64,000 bases of DNA from Rosellinia necatrix (Eukaryota > Ascomycota > Sordariomycetes > Xylariales > Xylariaceae), in assembly GCA_021209875.1 (NCBI GenBank), contig JAGYVD010000008.1, positions 2,727,501-2,791,500 on the forward strand, given 5' to 3'. Shown here in pieces: positions 22,738-33,061 of the stretch. The first letter of the stretch is position 1. Each line of letters starts with the position of its first letter. The notes under the pieces are model-generated. The model was given only the letters and a program-made list of their open reading frames with translations. It was not told where the DNA came from and did no database searches. The translations under genes and the position numbers were made by a program.

Positions 22738-24231
22738 ATGGCCAGACCTCGCGCTTCCGGTTCAGTTCGGACGATCGTAGAGAGCGCCGTCCCCAATGTA
22801 CGAGTCGAGACTATCTCTATAATACCCACAACACGTCTCCTTAGGGCCTTTAGGATAAAGCTCGCCGACGGGAGAATTTTACTGTTAAAGTTGCCACCCC
22901 CGCCACCCTCGAGGTTACTTCGATCTGAGCAGTGGCTGTTGCAGTCAGAAGCGGCTGTACTTGGGTGGTTGTCAGTAGATATATTCCAACATCATGAGAA
23001 AAGCACCCGACGTCTTATCGGCACAAGTGTTGGGGAAGGGCCCCGAAGGGAGAGCTCGCCGAGGAGACAAACTGACAGTCTCGCTTCCAATTCTCTACCC
23101 CTAGGGGAGGGGCAGCTAGTTGATTACGTACCAAGTTTGATCAAACATTCCTCCACCTCCACAGGGTCCAGTTCGGCCTTCAGTCTGTTCGAGTCGGTAC
23201 CTGGTAATCCCATCTCCAGCATGGGAGTACCCTTGACTGATGCGGAACGGAAATCTATCGATTTTCAAAAAGGCCGGTTAATGCGGCTCCTCGCCAACAA
23301 CGCATCGCCAAATGGAAGATTCGGGCCGGCAGGAATAGTGCTTGGGCAAAACCGGGCCTCTGAAAACGTGCAAAGGGTAGCTCGCGAGGCTAAGCTGGAT
23401 TTTGACGGCGCGGAAAGCTGGCGGAAAACATTCCACTTGCTTCTCGAAGGCGTTCTCCGGGACGGCGAAGACCTGGCGGTAACGATGAGCTACGAGCTAG
23501 TCAGGGCGACCTTCCACAAGTTCGGCCATCTATTGGATGCTGTCAAGACGCCTCGATTAGTAATATGTGACGGCGATGAAGACGAAGTCGTACTCGTATC
23601 AAGGCCTGAAAAGATACTCAAGCAAGAACATAAACAAGAGGCTAGGATGTCGGAAAGGGGGCCTGCTGGCTGGTCCCCCGAGTCTCGAGGAGGCTCCTCC
23701 AACGACGACATTTCGGCCGCGAGGATTACTGGACTACAGGACTGGGGTAACTGTATATTTGGCGACCCCTTATTCGCAACTGCCTTCTTCCACACAACCC
23801 CCGAATTCGACCTGGGATTTCAACAGTTACCCGAGACCTACATAACCGAACGAGAAGAGAATACTAGCGACTACGGCAGGCAACTACAGCGACCAGAACC
23901 ACGAAGGCCTTCTATCATAGAAGACCCAGACAACGCCCAGACTCGTCTCCTCCTCTACGAATGCTACCACGCCACCGTGTCCATCGTGAGGCAATTCTAC
24001 CGCCCTGACGCCGATAGTAGCGAGCGCGAGATCGCCGCGCGACGGCGCCTCGTGGCGGCGCTGGCTAAGCTCGAAAATGTCGGCGTCGGCGTCGGCGCCA
24101 GCCCCAGCACCAGTGTTAGCATCAGCGGTAGCGAGTCGACAGGCAAGAGATCCAGGCCAGTGAGCCGAGATGATTGGCCGGCTAAGCGACCGCGAGGCGA
24201 CACGCCGACGCCGAGAGGGGTGGCAAGGTAA
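22738..24231 (+). CDS. APH/kinase-fold protein with degenerate catalytic loop
   Basis: Single-exon frame of 497 residues from the ATG at 22738 (MARPRASGSVRTIVE). The frame is open upstream to an ATG at 22492 (579 residues), but that extension is Pro/Thr-rich and unlike the family start. The N-lobe-like part carries LADGRILLLKLPPP. Near residue 278 the string LVICDGDEDEVVLV sits where aminoglycoside-phosphotransferase proteins have an H-x-D-x(4)-N catalytic loop: the Asp is kept, the His and Asn are not. Near residue 335, ITGLQDWGNCIFGDPLFA matches the usual I-D-W...GDP metal-binding segment. I infer a fungal phosphotransferase-enzyme-family member that may be inactive or use altered chemistry. 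The C-terminus has a basic patch (KRSRPVSRDDWPAKRPR) that may be a nuclear signal. The substrate is unknown. Confidence 0.7.
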   Translation: MARPRASGSVRTIVESAVPNVRVETISIIPTTRLLRAFRIKLADGRILLLKLPPPPPSRLLRSEQWLLQSEAAVLGWLSVDIFQHHEKSTRRLIGTSVGEGPRRESSPRRQTDSLASNSLPLGEGQLVDYVPSLIKHSSTSTGSSSAFSLFESVPGNPISSMGVPLTDAERKSIDFQKGRLMRLLANNASPNGRFGPAGIVLGQNRASENVQRVAREAKLDFDGAESWRKTFHLLLEGVLRDGEDLAVTMSYELVRATFHKFGHLLDAVKTPRLVICDGDEDEVVLVSRPEKILKQEHKQEARMSERGPAGWSPESRGGSSNDDISAARITGLQDWGNCIFGDPLFATAFFHTTPEFDLGFQQLPETYITEREENTSDYGRQLQRPEPRRPSIIEDPDNAQTRLLLYECYHATVSIVRQFYRPDADSSEREIAARRRLVAALAKLENVGVGVGASPSTSVSISGSESTGKRSRPVSRDDWPAKRPRGDTPTPRGVAR

Positions 24232-24813
24232 TGCGGGTTGTTAGGCGAAGTAGACGGGGATTGAATTATTAAAGTTAAGCTCTGCTGGCATGGGAGGGGA
24301 AAAAAAAAACAAACGGATATGGAAACATGCATTAGAGGCTGGTCAGCTTGGTATCATCGGAAGGGGATTGCATAGGTACGAGCAAGTTTTCGCTCGCTCT
24401 ACAGGGCCCAGCCAGCGCCTCTTTCGTGGGAGGAGGGCCGCCCGAGGGAATGTGCTTAACTTAGCTTCCCTCGAAACCTAATATATAGATGTAAAATAAA
24501 TAATAAAAAAGACACGTGCAGGTTGCATTGCATAACCAGATCTATATGGTACGAGTCTTGTTGTATCTGCGTTTGTAACAGGCAATGCGATTTGTGTGTA
24601 TTGTGGTGGTATGAAGGATGGATTGATTAGACACCATTGTGCTACAGTGTACAGAATGCTGGTTATAGTGTGGATCGAGCCCCCCCTGACAGTGTTGGTA
24701 TTATAACATGCCTGCCTACGTCTTCCCGGTTCCTGCTCCGTGGGCTGTGTATGTGACTTATACATGGTGCAGATGCATACTATAATGTAGATACCCACAG
24801 CCAACCGTTACCA
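24232..24813. other. APH-like/COG6 convergent spacer
   Basis: The 3' ends of both flanking genes meet here. An A-run at 24301-24309 and A/T-rich sequence at 24478-24510 could serve in 3'-end formation. No gene seen. Confidence 0.5.
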
Positions 24814-27106
24814 TCACGACAGCAAGACGCGGACCTCCCCTGTCGTCCGAGGGAACAAGGCCCTCAAGCTGGGCTGGTCCCCATCCCCTTCGTCGTCTCC
24901 GTCTCCGCCTTCGCCTCCGCCCTGCTCCCGCAATTCATCGGCTAACACGAGCAGTTCCTCGACGTGCTCGAAGTCGGCGCAGAAGCGCTCGGCGGCCTCC
25001 TCGGTGACCTCGCGGGCGAGGCGGGCGTCTTGAAGGTGCTTGAGGTTCTCGAGGGCATCCATGACGGCGGAGGGCAGGAAGTCGTCGAGGCCCTGGGCGG
25101 CGGCGACGAGGGCCTCGGGGCGGAGCGGCGCGAGGGCCGGGACAGCGGCGACGTCGTCTGCGCGGAGAGGCCGGAGGGCGGCGAACAATGGGGACAGGGC
25201 TGACTCAGACACGAGGAAGGCGTACTGCGACGCGGCGAGTTTGGTGGTGTGCTCGTCGGCGGCGGCGGAGAGGCGCGCTAGGCGGCGGGACGTGAAGTGC
25301 GCGTAGGGGCGCAGCGTCGAGCGCGCGGCGAGGAGGCAGTTGAGGAAGAAGATGGAGTGTGAGGGCGGGCTGATGCGGCGCGACATGTTCTCGCAACCCG
25401 CCAGGAAGGGATCGAAGGACTCGGCGAGGATGGGTTGGAATTCGTCGTCATCGTCATCGTCGTCGTCGTCGCCGGGGCCATCAGAGTTGGAGTCCGAGCC
25501 TGATTCCTCGCCTTCGCGCTTCGGTGTGGGTTTGGGCATGGATGAGGCGAGAGACGTGTCATATGTCTGCATGATGGCCGAGAGCTGCTTGAGCGCTTCT
25601 TGGAGGAAGTCCGGAGGCCCGAGATCCGCGGGGGTATGCTGGAACTCGCCCTGTAGCGTGGCGATGTGGTCGCGCATGAGCGAGCGGAACTGGCGGAGCG
25701 CCTCCGACTCGAGGCTCGTCATCGACTGCAGGAGAACGGAATCCGCTTTGTCGCCGCCTAGGAGCCTGGAGAAAGTGAACTTGTAGAAGCCCAGTAGGTT
25801 GGCGAGTTTGTACGCCAGGATGGTCTCCTCGTTTGCCTGTATTACTTGCTCGATGCGCTGACGTAGGATACGAGCCGCACCCGACACGTCCCGGTCGACG
25901 AGCTCGTTAAGTGCCTTGACGGCGTCGAACTCTGGGGGGCCCTCGTCGCCTTCGTCGGCCATGAGACGCCAGAGCTCGTTCTCCCGCCCCTCCTGCATGC
26001 CCTTGGCGATTTCGTTGCCATCAGAGACGAAGAGTACCTCGAGCGCCTCGCGCTCGCTGACCGTGGCCGAATGAGCCCAGGCGAGCATGTCGCCCACATA
26101 GCGTAGGGGATCGTGGGCTGCGAGTTCGATGGGCTTGACGGAGCGGTCCTTGACACCAGATGCCGATGTGCCCGTCAGCGCGAGGTAGAAGGAATCCGAG
26201 AGGATCTGCTCGCGGGCCTCGGCGAAGAAGTCCAAACAGCTCTGGAAGAGGGAGGGTCGCTCGGCCAGGACACGGAGCGCGCGGCGCACGGAGGAGTGTA
26301 TCTGTGGGTTTTCGAGGTTGAGTGTCTTGAACTCTTTCTGTATCCAGCGGTACAATTTCTGGAAGGCCTGGTTCAAGTTCTTGGATGTCTGGTCCATTAT
26401 CTCGAGGCCTAGGGTCTGGTTTTCGAAGCCGAGGAGAATCTCGCAATCCTTCCGTATACGTTTTGCTTTTGCCAATACGGTGAAGAATTGATCACCGATG
26501 GGCTCCGAGGTGAGGGTGAGAGACGCGATCTCATCATCGGTGAGGACAAAGTGTTCGCGGAAGGCCTTTAGCAGTTGCTGCTTCGTTTCTACATTTTTCT
26601 TCTGCGTCATCAGAGAGGAGGCCTCCTCTATAGTGGCGTTAGTTGCTTCGTGGGATGCCATAACATGGCTTTTCATCTCCTGGTAGTTTCGGTTGAGCTT
26701 CTCAAGAGTAGCGCCAATCCGCCGTAATTGCTGCTCGCGGTTGCGTCAGCTCACGATGCTCTTGATACGAGGAACCTCATCGCTTCCCACGACTCACATC
26801 TGCCACCCGCCCGAACTCGCCGATGATCTGGCCGTTGCTCTCAATGACTTCCTTTTGCACATCTAGGCGCAGCTGTCTCCGGGTCTCGGCGCTGTTACTT
26901 ATACCCCGTTCATCGAGCAGGGCCAACGCCTCCCGGAACTCGGAGTCGGCGTATGATGTTGAGAGCACCGAAGTGACCTTCGACGATATGGGGTTTGTGC
27001 CTCTGCCGGATTGGCCCGAACTCGAGGAAATGCCGGGAGATAAGGGGCCCGGCGATGCTGTATCGCGGGGAGGAAGCTGAAGAAGCCCCAGGCCGTTGGA
27101 GGCCAT
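24814..27106 (-). CDS. COG6: Conserved oligomeric Golgi complex subunit 6
   Basis: Two exons, 27106-26798 and 26730-24814, with a 67 nt intron (donor GTGAGT); 741 residues. The first exon has a Ser/Pro/Gly-rich tail and then the family segment around [18 protein letters not shown] and [10 protein letters not shown]. The second opens with [13 protein letters not shown], a coiled coil typical of the COG6 N-terminus, and continues through helical regions such as [18 protein letters not shown]. There is an acidic insert (poly-D) in the C-terminal half. COG6 belongs to lobe B of the COG tethering complex, which captures retrograde vesicles at the Golgi; yeast COG also supports autophagy and Atg9 movement. 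The gene is head to head with ATG9, start codons 969 nt apart. The C-terminal half is markedly GC-rich. Confidence 0.95.
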
Positions 27107-28075
27107 GGTTTTGAGTTGATTTGTTTGTTTGTTTTCCCGTGGTCCCAATCCGAATCTTTACATAGTGTAATATTACACTAGCTAGTCCTTCAAGAGTTTC
27201 GTGTTAATTACAGGTTAAAAGAAATATCCTGCTGTTGAGCTGTTGAGCATTATCTCGTACCTATATGTTCTCATCTCGGCTTTCATCTAGTTGGACGTGT
27301 ACGTGTGGGGGGGTAGGGGTAGGGGTAGGGGGGGGTTCAATCAGAGCAGGGAATCAAGCAATTGGGACCGGCTGCTGCCGGCTGGCGAAATGCCCAGTCC
27401 ACGTTACCTACCTAGGTAGTGCTTTTAGGTACCCAAGTACGAAGTACCCCTACGTTACAACTTCCAAGTAGGAGCGTTACCGGGTACAGTTATTCCCCAT
27501 AATGACTCTTTAGCCCCCCCACTTTCATGCCATTCGTGTGCCCAGATGACTTCACTGTGGGCACGAGTCTCGATAGCGATAAGGCGCGTGTACCTCCCCA
27601 GCTCAGGGCAGCTACAGGCTTTCGGTACCTTGGTAGGCACCGGGGGAGGCATCGCCATGCTAGATGAACTAAGCTTGCTACAACCCAGGCAGTCGTAGGT
27701 ATCAAGGTTCAGGTGATTACCTACCTAGTCTGCCACTTGATCAGGTATAATCTGCGTCCTGTCGTTCACCGTGCTCATCACGTTTGCCTCCTATTTCCCT
27801 GTTCTCCTCATACCAAGCCGATGCATTAGAACCACTACAGAGGGTAGAGACATCCTCGTTTGACATCGAACGAGCTCGTAGCATCGGTTAACTATACGCA
27901 CAAACGACGACTTCTGCTTCTCTAGGTATCCCTAGGTGTCCTGCCGTGCCGGGGCACTGCCGTCTTTGTCGCCGCCATCGCTGCTGGTCGATCATGATTC
28001 TGGACATACATTGATTGTGACGGTACCGAGTAACAACCTGAGACTGCCGTCTCCCACCTTACGCTGGCTCACACG
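27107..28075. promoter_or_regulatory. COG6/ATG9 bidirectional promoter region
   Basis: This 969 nt spacer separates the divergent start codons of COG6 and ATG9, so it must serve both. It contains a G-rich run at 27307-27335 (four G tracts separated by TA) and TACCTAGGTAG near 27410. No gene is supported. Confidence 0.6.
27307..27335 (+). repeat. G-quadruplex-capable GGGGTA repeat
   Basis: Runs of seven, four, four and eight G separated by the dinucleotide TA. This fits the usual four-tract G-quadruplex pattern with very short loops. It lies about 200 nt upstream of COG6 and 740 nt upstream of ATG9. It also resembles degenerate telomere-type DNA, but there is no longer array. Confidence 0.7.
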
Positions 28076-30956
28076 ATGCCTCGCGACCTCTTCTCCCGCC
28101 TTGTACCCAACAAGGACCAGTCGCCTTTCTACCAACAACTACGAGTGAACGAAGACCCCGACAACCGAGTGCCCTCGGACTTGGACGAAGAGAACTTGGC
28201 CCATGATTTCCACAACGATGACCTCGATCATGCCGAACGTCTCGGTCTCGATGATAGCCGCATTTCTACCAGAAGTCTGGCCGAGCCCACGAGGGATACA
28301 CGAGGGGGCGGTTCCACGTCAAGGGAGGGGGGCCACCCGGAATCGCGGTGGCTTTTGAACGATGAGGACGGCGACAACGATGTACCTGCATCGCTGTTGG
28401 TCGAGGGCCCGAGTGGAGGGGATATCAAGCACATAGGTCCAGCCTCGAGCCCTCGTCAGCCACGTCGCCCGGGCAGCAGTAGCCAACCCAACCGGAGAAG
28501 GATACAGGCGCAGTGGGAAACTGCACAAGCCCAACAGCGTCTACATCAGGATGATGAATATGGTCCGATTCCCAGTCACAACCATCCTGCTCCCCCCACC
28601 GGGAGACTTGGATTTACCGCCAGTCCCAAGGATAAGGCCATGTTTAGATGGGCTAACGTCTCCAACCTTGATGTCTTCATCCGGGACGTGTACGACTACT
28701 ACCTAGGCGCTGGTTTGTGGTGTATCGTGCTGGATAGGATATTGCATCTGTTGTATGTCTCCCCAGGTATACGGCGTGAAAACATCGAAGAGCTAACTTG
28801 GAGCAGAAAAGTAGTCTTCGTTGCGAGCCTCCTCACGCTTCTAACCCAGTGCATAGACTACGGCAAGATCCGACAGAGTAAAAGCCTGTCACAGATCCTA
28901 ATACCTCAATGCACCAAGCATATGTGGGGTCTCTGGAACCTGAGCCTCTGGCTCTGTAGTTTTTATTTCGTATGGAAATCAATCCAGTGGGTTCTCGATA
29001 TGCCGCGCCTCCTGCATATCCGCGACTTTTACATATATCTCCTGGAGATCCCCGATGAAGACATGCAGACTGTATCATGGCAAGACGTCGTCTCCAAGGT
29101 GACCAGTCTCCGGGATCAAAACGTCAAAACAGCCACGAATATCACGCCGTCTCAGCGCAGGTTTCTCTCTAAGCAACTGGGCTCTCACGTTGCGAGTCAG
29201 TCGAAGGAGAGGCTGGACGCTCACGACATAGCGAATAGGCTGATGAGGCGGGAGAATTACATAATCGCGCTCTTCAATAAGGATATCCTCAATCTTGCCG
29301 CGCCTATTCCCTTTATGAACAACAGGCAGCTTTTTTCGAGGTCGTTGGAGTGGACCGTGCAATTTGGCGTGTTGGATCTTATCTTCAACGAAGGAGGCCA
29401 AGTGCACCAGCGTGTACTCAAATCGGACCACCGGGGTCAACTCAGTCGCGAGATGCGGACGAGGTTCAGTTTTGCGGCCGCCATGAGCCTAATCTTCGCC
29501 CCCTTCGTGGCTTGCGGCTTGTTGGTTGATTTCATATTCACATACTACAATGTAAGCGGCCATTTCGGAGGGAACGTAGATGCGTAGTTGCTAACATGTT
29601 CAGGAATTTAAAACAAACACGTCCTCTATCGGAGCCCGGCAATATACGCCCCTTGCAAGATGGAAATTCCGGGAGTTTAACGAGTTACCGCACCTATTCG
29701 AGGAGCGCCTCAATATGTCGTACCCTTTTGCTAAACACTACATTGATCAGTTCCCCAAGAAGAAAACCGAGTCAGCTGCTCGGACGGTTCAGTTCGTTGT
29801 GGGCGCTTTGATAGCTGTGATTGCCATCATCGGCTTTTCAGATCCCGAGATGTGGGTGGATTTTGAGATTTTCCCCGGCATGAATGCCTTCGCATTCGTC
29901 GCCATCTTGACGACTATCTGGGCAGTGGCCAGGGGTATGATATCAGAGGAGAACGACGTCTTTGACCCGGAGTACGCGATGAAAAATGTCATCGAATTTA
30001 CCCACTACGAGCCGGATCAGTGGAGAGGCCGATTACATAGCTTCGATGTCAAGACGGAATTTGCCGATCTCTACAAGCCTCGGATCGTCATCTTCCTTGA
30101 AGAAATCCTGGGGGTCCTGGTCACGCCTCTCATGCTCTTCTTCGCTCTGCCCAAGTGTAGTGACCAGATTGTTGATTTCTTTCGCGAGTTCACGATCCAC
30201 GTCGACGGGCTGGGCTATGTATGTTCGTTCGCCGTCTTCGACTTCCAGAGAGACGCGCGAGGCACACGCCCTCAGCATAACAATGCTCCCGACGCCCGGG
30301 AAGACTACTATGCGACAAAGCACGGCAAAATGCAGGCTTCGATGCACGGGTTTTTGGACAACTACGTGTATAACCCTCGGAGTGGGCTTCCAGGTGCCCA
30401 TCCACTCGGACCGGCCGGGCGGCACCAGTTCCACCCGCCCCCTGCCTTCCCGGGTCTCACCTCTCCGACATTGGCTGCGGACATGCGAGCGTCCCGCATG
30501 GTGCGTAACGAAGCACCGAGGATCCGGGCGCCGTTGGGCTCTCAACATCCAGGAAGGACACCTAGATTCGGGCCAGCTGTAGCGCCATCTCCGATGGCAT
30601 CGATGTTACTGGACTCGCACAACCAGCCCTCGTCCTCAGCAATGGTAGGACGGACGCCGCCACGCGCACGCGCACAACGGGGGCCGTACCAAGGCGATGC
30701 GGACATCATCGAGGAGTCGACGGAGGACCGAGCCGAGGGCGCGGGTGTTTTGCGCCGGCAGATGACAAATTACACAGATGACGGCGAGATAGATGAGAGC
30801 ATTGCCCGGTTGGGCGAATCGACGTGGGAGGGGTCGCCTAACAAGGGAATGAGTAGGGAGAACAGCGGTGGGAACGAAGAGGACGATGGACCCGGAGTGG
30901 TCGCGATGCTAAAGCAGTTCCAGCAGGCTCACATGAATCAAAGAGGCGTTATGTGA
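28076..30956 (+). CDS. ATG9: Autophagy lipid scramblase ATG9
   Basis: Two exons, 28076-29551 and 29604-30956, with a 52 nt intron; 942 residues. The start MPRDLFSRLVPN matches the family's short N-terminal motif, followed by a long disordered tail. The conserved core begins at FRWANVSNLDVFIRDVYDYY and includes ALFNKDILNLAAPIPF, the junction FTYYN-EF across the intron, LNMSYPFAKHYIDQFPKK, and several hydrophobic membrane segments. The C-terminal tail (about 230 residues) is disordered and acidic at the end. ATG9 is the multispanning protein of small Golgi-derived vesicles that seed the phagophore, and it scrambles phospholipids between leaflets. With ATG4 at 4.3 kb this is the second core autophagy gene in the window. 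Confidence 0.96.
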
Positions 30957-32005
30957 GAGCAATTAGAGGAAGGAGACCGTGAGTAGGTGGCGGGGTGTCT
31001 GGTTTATAGCACGGTTTGGCGGAACTACTTGAGATAGGTATGGCGTTTTTCGTGGGCATTTATCTATCTGGGTTAGCATACCGTGATACCATTACATGCA
31101 CTGGCACTGGCACTGGCACTGGGTAGGATAGGATTAGACCCCGAGGCAATATTGTCATCAATCGAGTATATTATCCTCGTTATTCGACCAGGCGTTCTCC
31201 TGTCCCCTTTCTCGTCCTTCGACCTCACCCCACCTATTTCTCTTCGTCTTTTCCCTATCCGGGATATGGACCAATTTTGTTCTTGGCCCGGCCTGGCGTG
31301 GTCCGCGGGTCCGCCATGATGACGAGGAAGCGCACCTATAGCACACAAAAACAACAAACGACCAAGATTACCTAACCTAAGTCGAGCTCTTGGCATGGGG
31401 TTGTTGGGACTCCGTCGGGTTGACTGCCGGAAGCCGAGGTATTGTTGACTATGGGAAAATATATACATGGACATTTTACCATGGCTGTGCATGTATTCTT
31501 GATATGTAGTAACTATGTAGTGTAAGTTGTTATTCAGACCAACCCAGTGATCTAGGCCAAGACGAGAAATAATAAAGACCGGGCTAGGTAGAATGCGGAG
31601 AGAGTACGGGCCAGTTACTGCGTAGGTACTGGCCAACCGATGATATGGTAAGCTTGGTACAGGAGCTTGGTACAGGGTCTGGAGGCCAGCTGCGATACCG
31701 GCGCGGAACTTTTCAAGATGGAAGCGCGAGATAAGCGGCGCGCATATGAAACCATGTAACCTATGAATTGACTGACATGCTCGAGGGTGGGCTTCATGGT
31801 GGACTTGCGTACCAGCATTCATTCTCCGCGGACCGCACAATCGGTGATGTCAGCTGGAAAGACATCGATTCTTCAGTAGTACCTGGTACTTACGTACCTA
31901 GGTAGGTTGTTGGCAAATAACATCTGCATAACAACTAGGAGTATAACTACGGACGGCCCGGGTGGTACAATATTTGTGTGAAGGGAGGGGGGAGGGGGCA
32001 AGATC

Positions 32006-32070
32006 ATAAAAATAAAAAATAAAAATAAAAATATAAAAAAAATATAAAAAAAAAAATAAAATAAAAAAAA
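32006..32070. repeat. A-rich low-complexity tract
   Basis: Almost only A with single T interruptions (AAAAATAAAAATATAAAA type). Non-coding; a likely nucleosome-poor stretch. Confidence 0.8.
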
Positions 32071-32442
32071 GGGAAAAGAGAGGGAGAAATTCGAGACTAT
32101 ACTTAGGTAGGTTTGACGTTTAGCCTGCCTACCATCCTTTATGCCATGCATGCCTATATCGCAGTGAATACTTAGGTACCTACCTCCCCTATTATATCTC
32201 TCAAGCAGCTGATGCCTCGAGGGCCAACCTTCTGTTTGCTGCTGCATGATGATGGTCATGGGCTGGTACTTGGTGCGTGGCGGTGGTTGGGTACCGGGCA
32301 AGGCACATGGGCAACTGGACAGATAGATGGAATACATGGGCACTGTTTAGGGTAAAGTACCTGGGGTACGTACCCTTCAACTCGCGGGCCAGCGCCAATA
32401 CGCCAAGGCGCGCTTTACTGAATGATAGCTAGCGCCAAAAAG

Positions 32443-32451
32443 TTATCAGAT
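32443..32451 (-). promoter_or_regulatory. Iron-type GATA site, ATCTGATAA
   Basis: The plus strand reads TTATCAGAT, so the minus strand reads ATCTGATAA. This matches in full the ATCWGATAA consensus known for the fungal iron repressor SreA and its relatives. It lies 611 nt upstream of the mitoferrin start codon. Mitochondrial iron carriers are known members of this regulon in aspergilli. Activity here is inference from position. Confidence 0.5.
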
Positions 32452-32706
32452 CAAAATCAATCCATGGGACCTAGTCCGTCCAGGCCCAAGCTGAATCCTG
32501 TGCACACTGCCCGTCCGATAGGGAACGTTTGCTACGTATCAGCGCCGGCTGGCAGGATTTTTCCCTCGCAAACCATTGTCACCGTCACCACTCACGGGGG
32601 AAAAAAAAAAAAGGGAGAGAGAGGGAGAGAGAAAAGCCCACACTCGCAGTCCGCACGCATTTTTCTTCTCCACCGCCGCCGTCCTCTCTGAACAGACGAC
32701 AGTAGA

Positions 32707-32772
32707 GGAAGCAGGAAGCACGAAGCAGGAAGCACGAAGCAGGAAGCAGGAAGCAGGAAGCAGGAAGCAGGA
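32707..32772 (+). repeat. Seven-base tandem repeat upstream of mitoferrin
   Basis: About nine copies of a heptamer, GAAGCAG or GAAGCAC, in a purine-rich strand. It lies about 290 nt before the mitoferrin ATG and may be in the 5' untranslated leader. Confidence 0.85.
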
Positions 32773-33061
32773 ACTTTGCGCACACACAGAGCGAAAGGTC
32801 CCGCTGCCCCCCCTCCTCCCCCCGATCGTCACCCCGAGATCGATATCGCACCCATTCCGAGGCCCAGACATCCCCATCCGGCACGCGTATACCTGGCAAC
32901 TGACCCAATCGCCCGTTTCGTGTGAGAGTGGTTGATTGATCCCCTCCCGTGCCTCCTCCCGTGCCTCCTCCCACGGCGACAGCGCCCTCTGCCCCTCCCC
33001 CGACGCAACCCTGGCGCTTCAACCCAAGACCTTCGGCGAGGGCTCGACAGTTGTGGCCAAA

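Larger units (their letters stand above)
30957..33061. promoter_or_regulatory. ATG9/mitoferrin spacer, mitoferrin upstream region
   Basis: No gene is supported across 2.1 kb. It holds a CTGGCA hexamer repeat at 31097-31122, a strongly A-rich tract at 32006-32070, an ATCTGATAA site (minus strand) at 32443-32451, a CCAAT at 32395-32399, and a seven-base GAAGCAG/GAAGCAC repeat at 32707-32772. Long open frames such as the 255-codon minus frame at 31073-31840 are rejected for lack of any domain. Confidence 0.55.

Noticed and set aside
31073..31840. 255-codon minus-strand frame
   Set aside because: Runs through a CTGGCA repeat and an apparent non-coding spacer, no domain, atypical composition.
31873..32343. 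156-codon minus-strand frame with a phenylalanine-rich stretch
   Set aside because: The hydrophobic part is just the translation of an A-rich low-complexity tract.
32707..32772. Regular short repeats that might suggest an array with spacers
   Set aside because: The units abut directly with no unique spacers, so it is a simple tandem repeat and not a CRISPR array.
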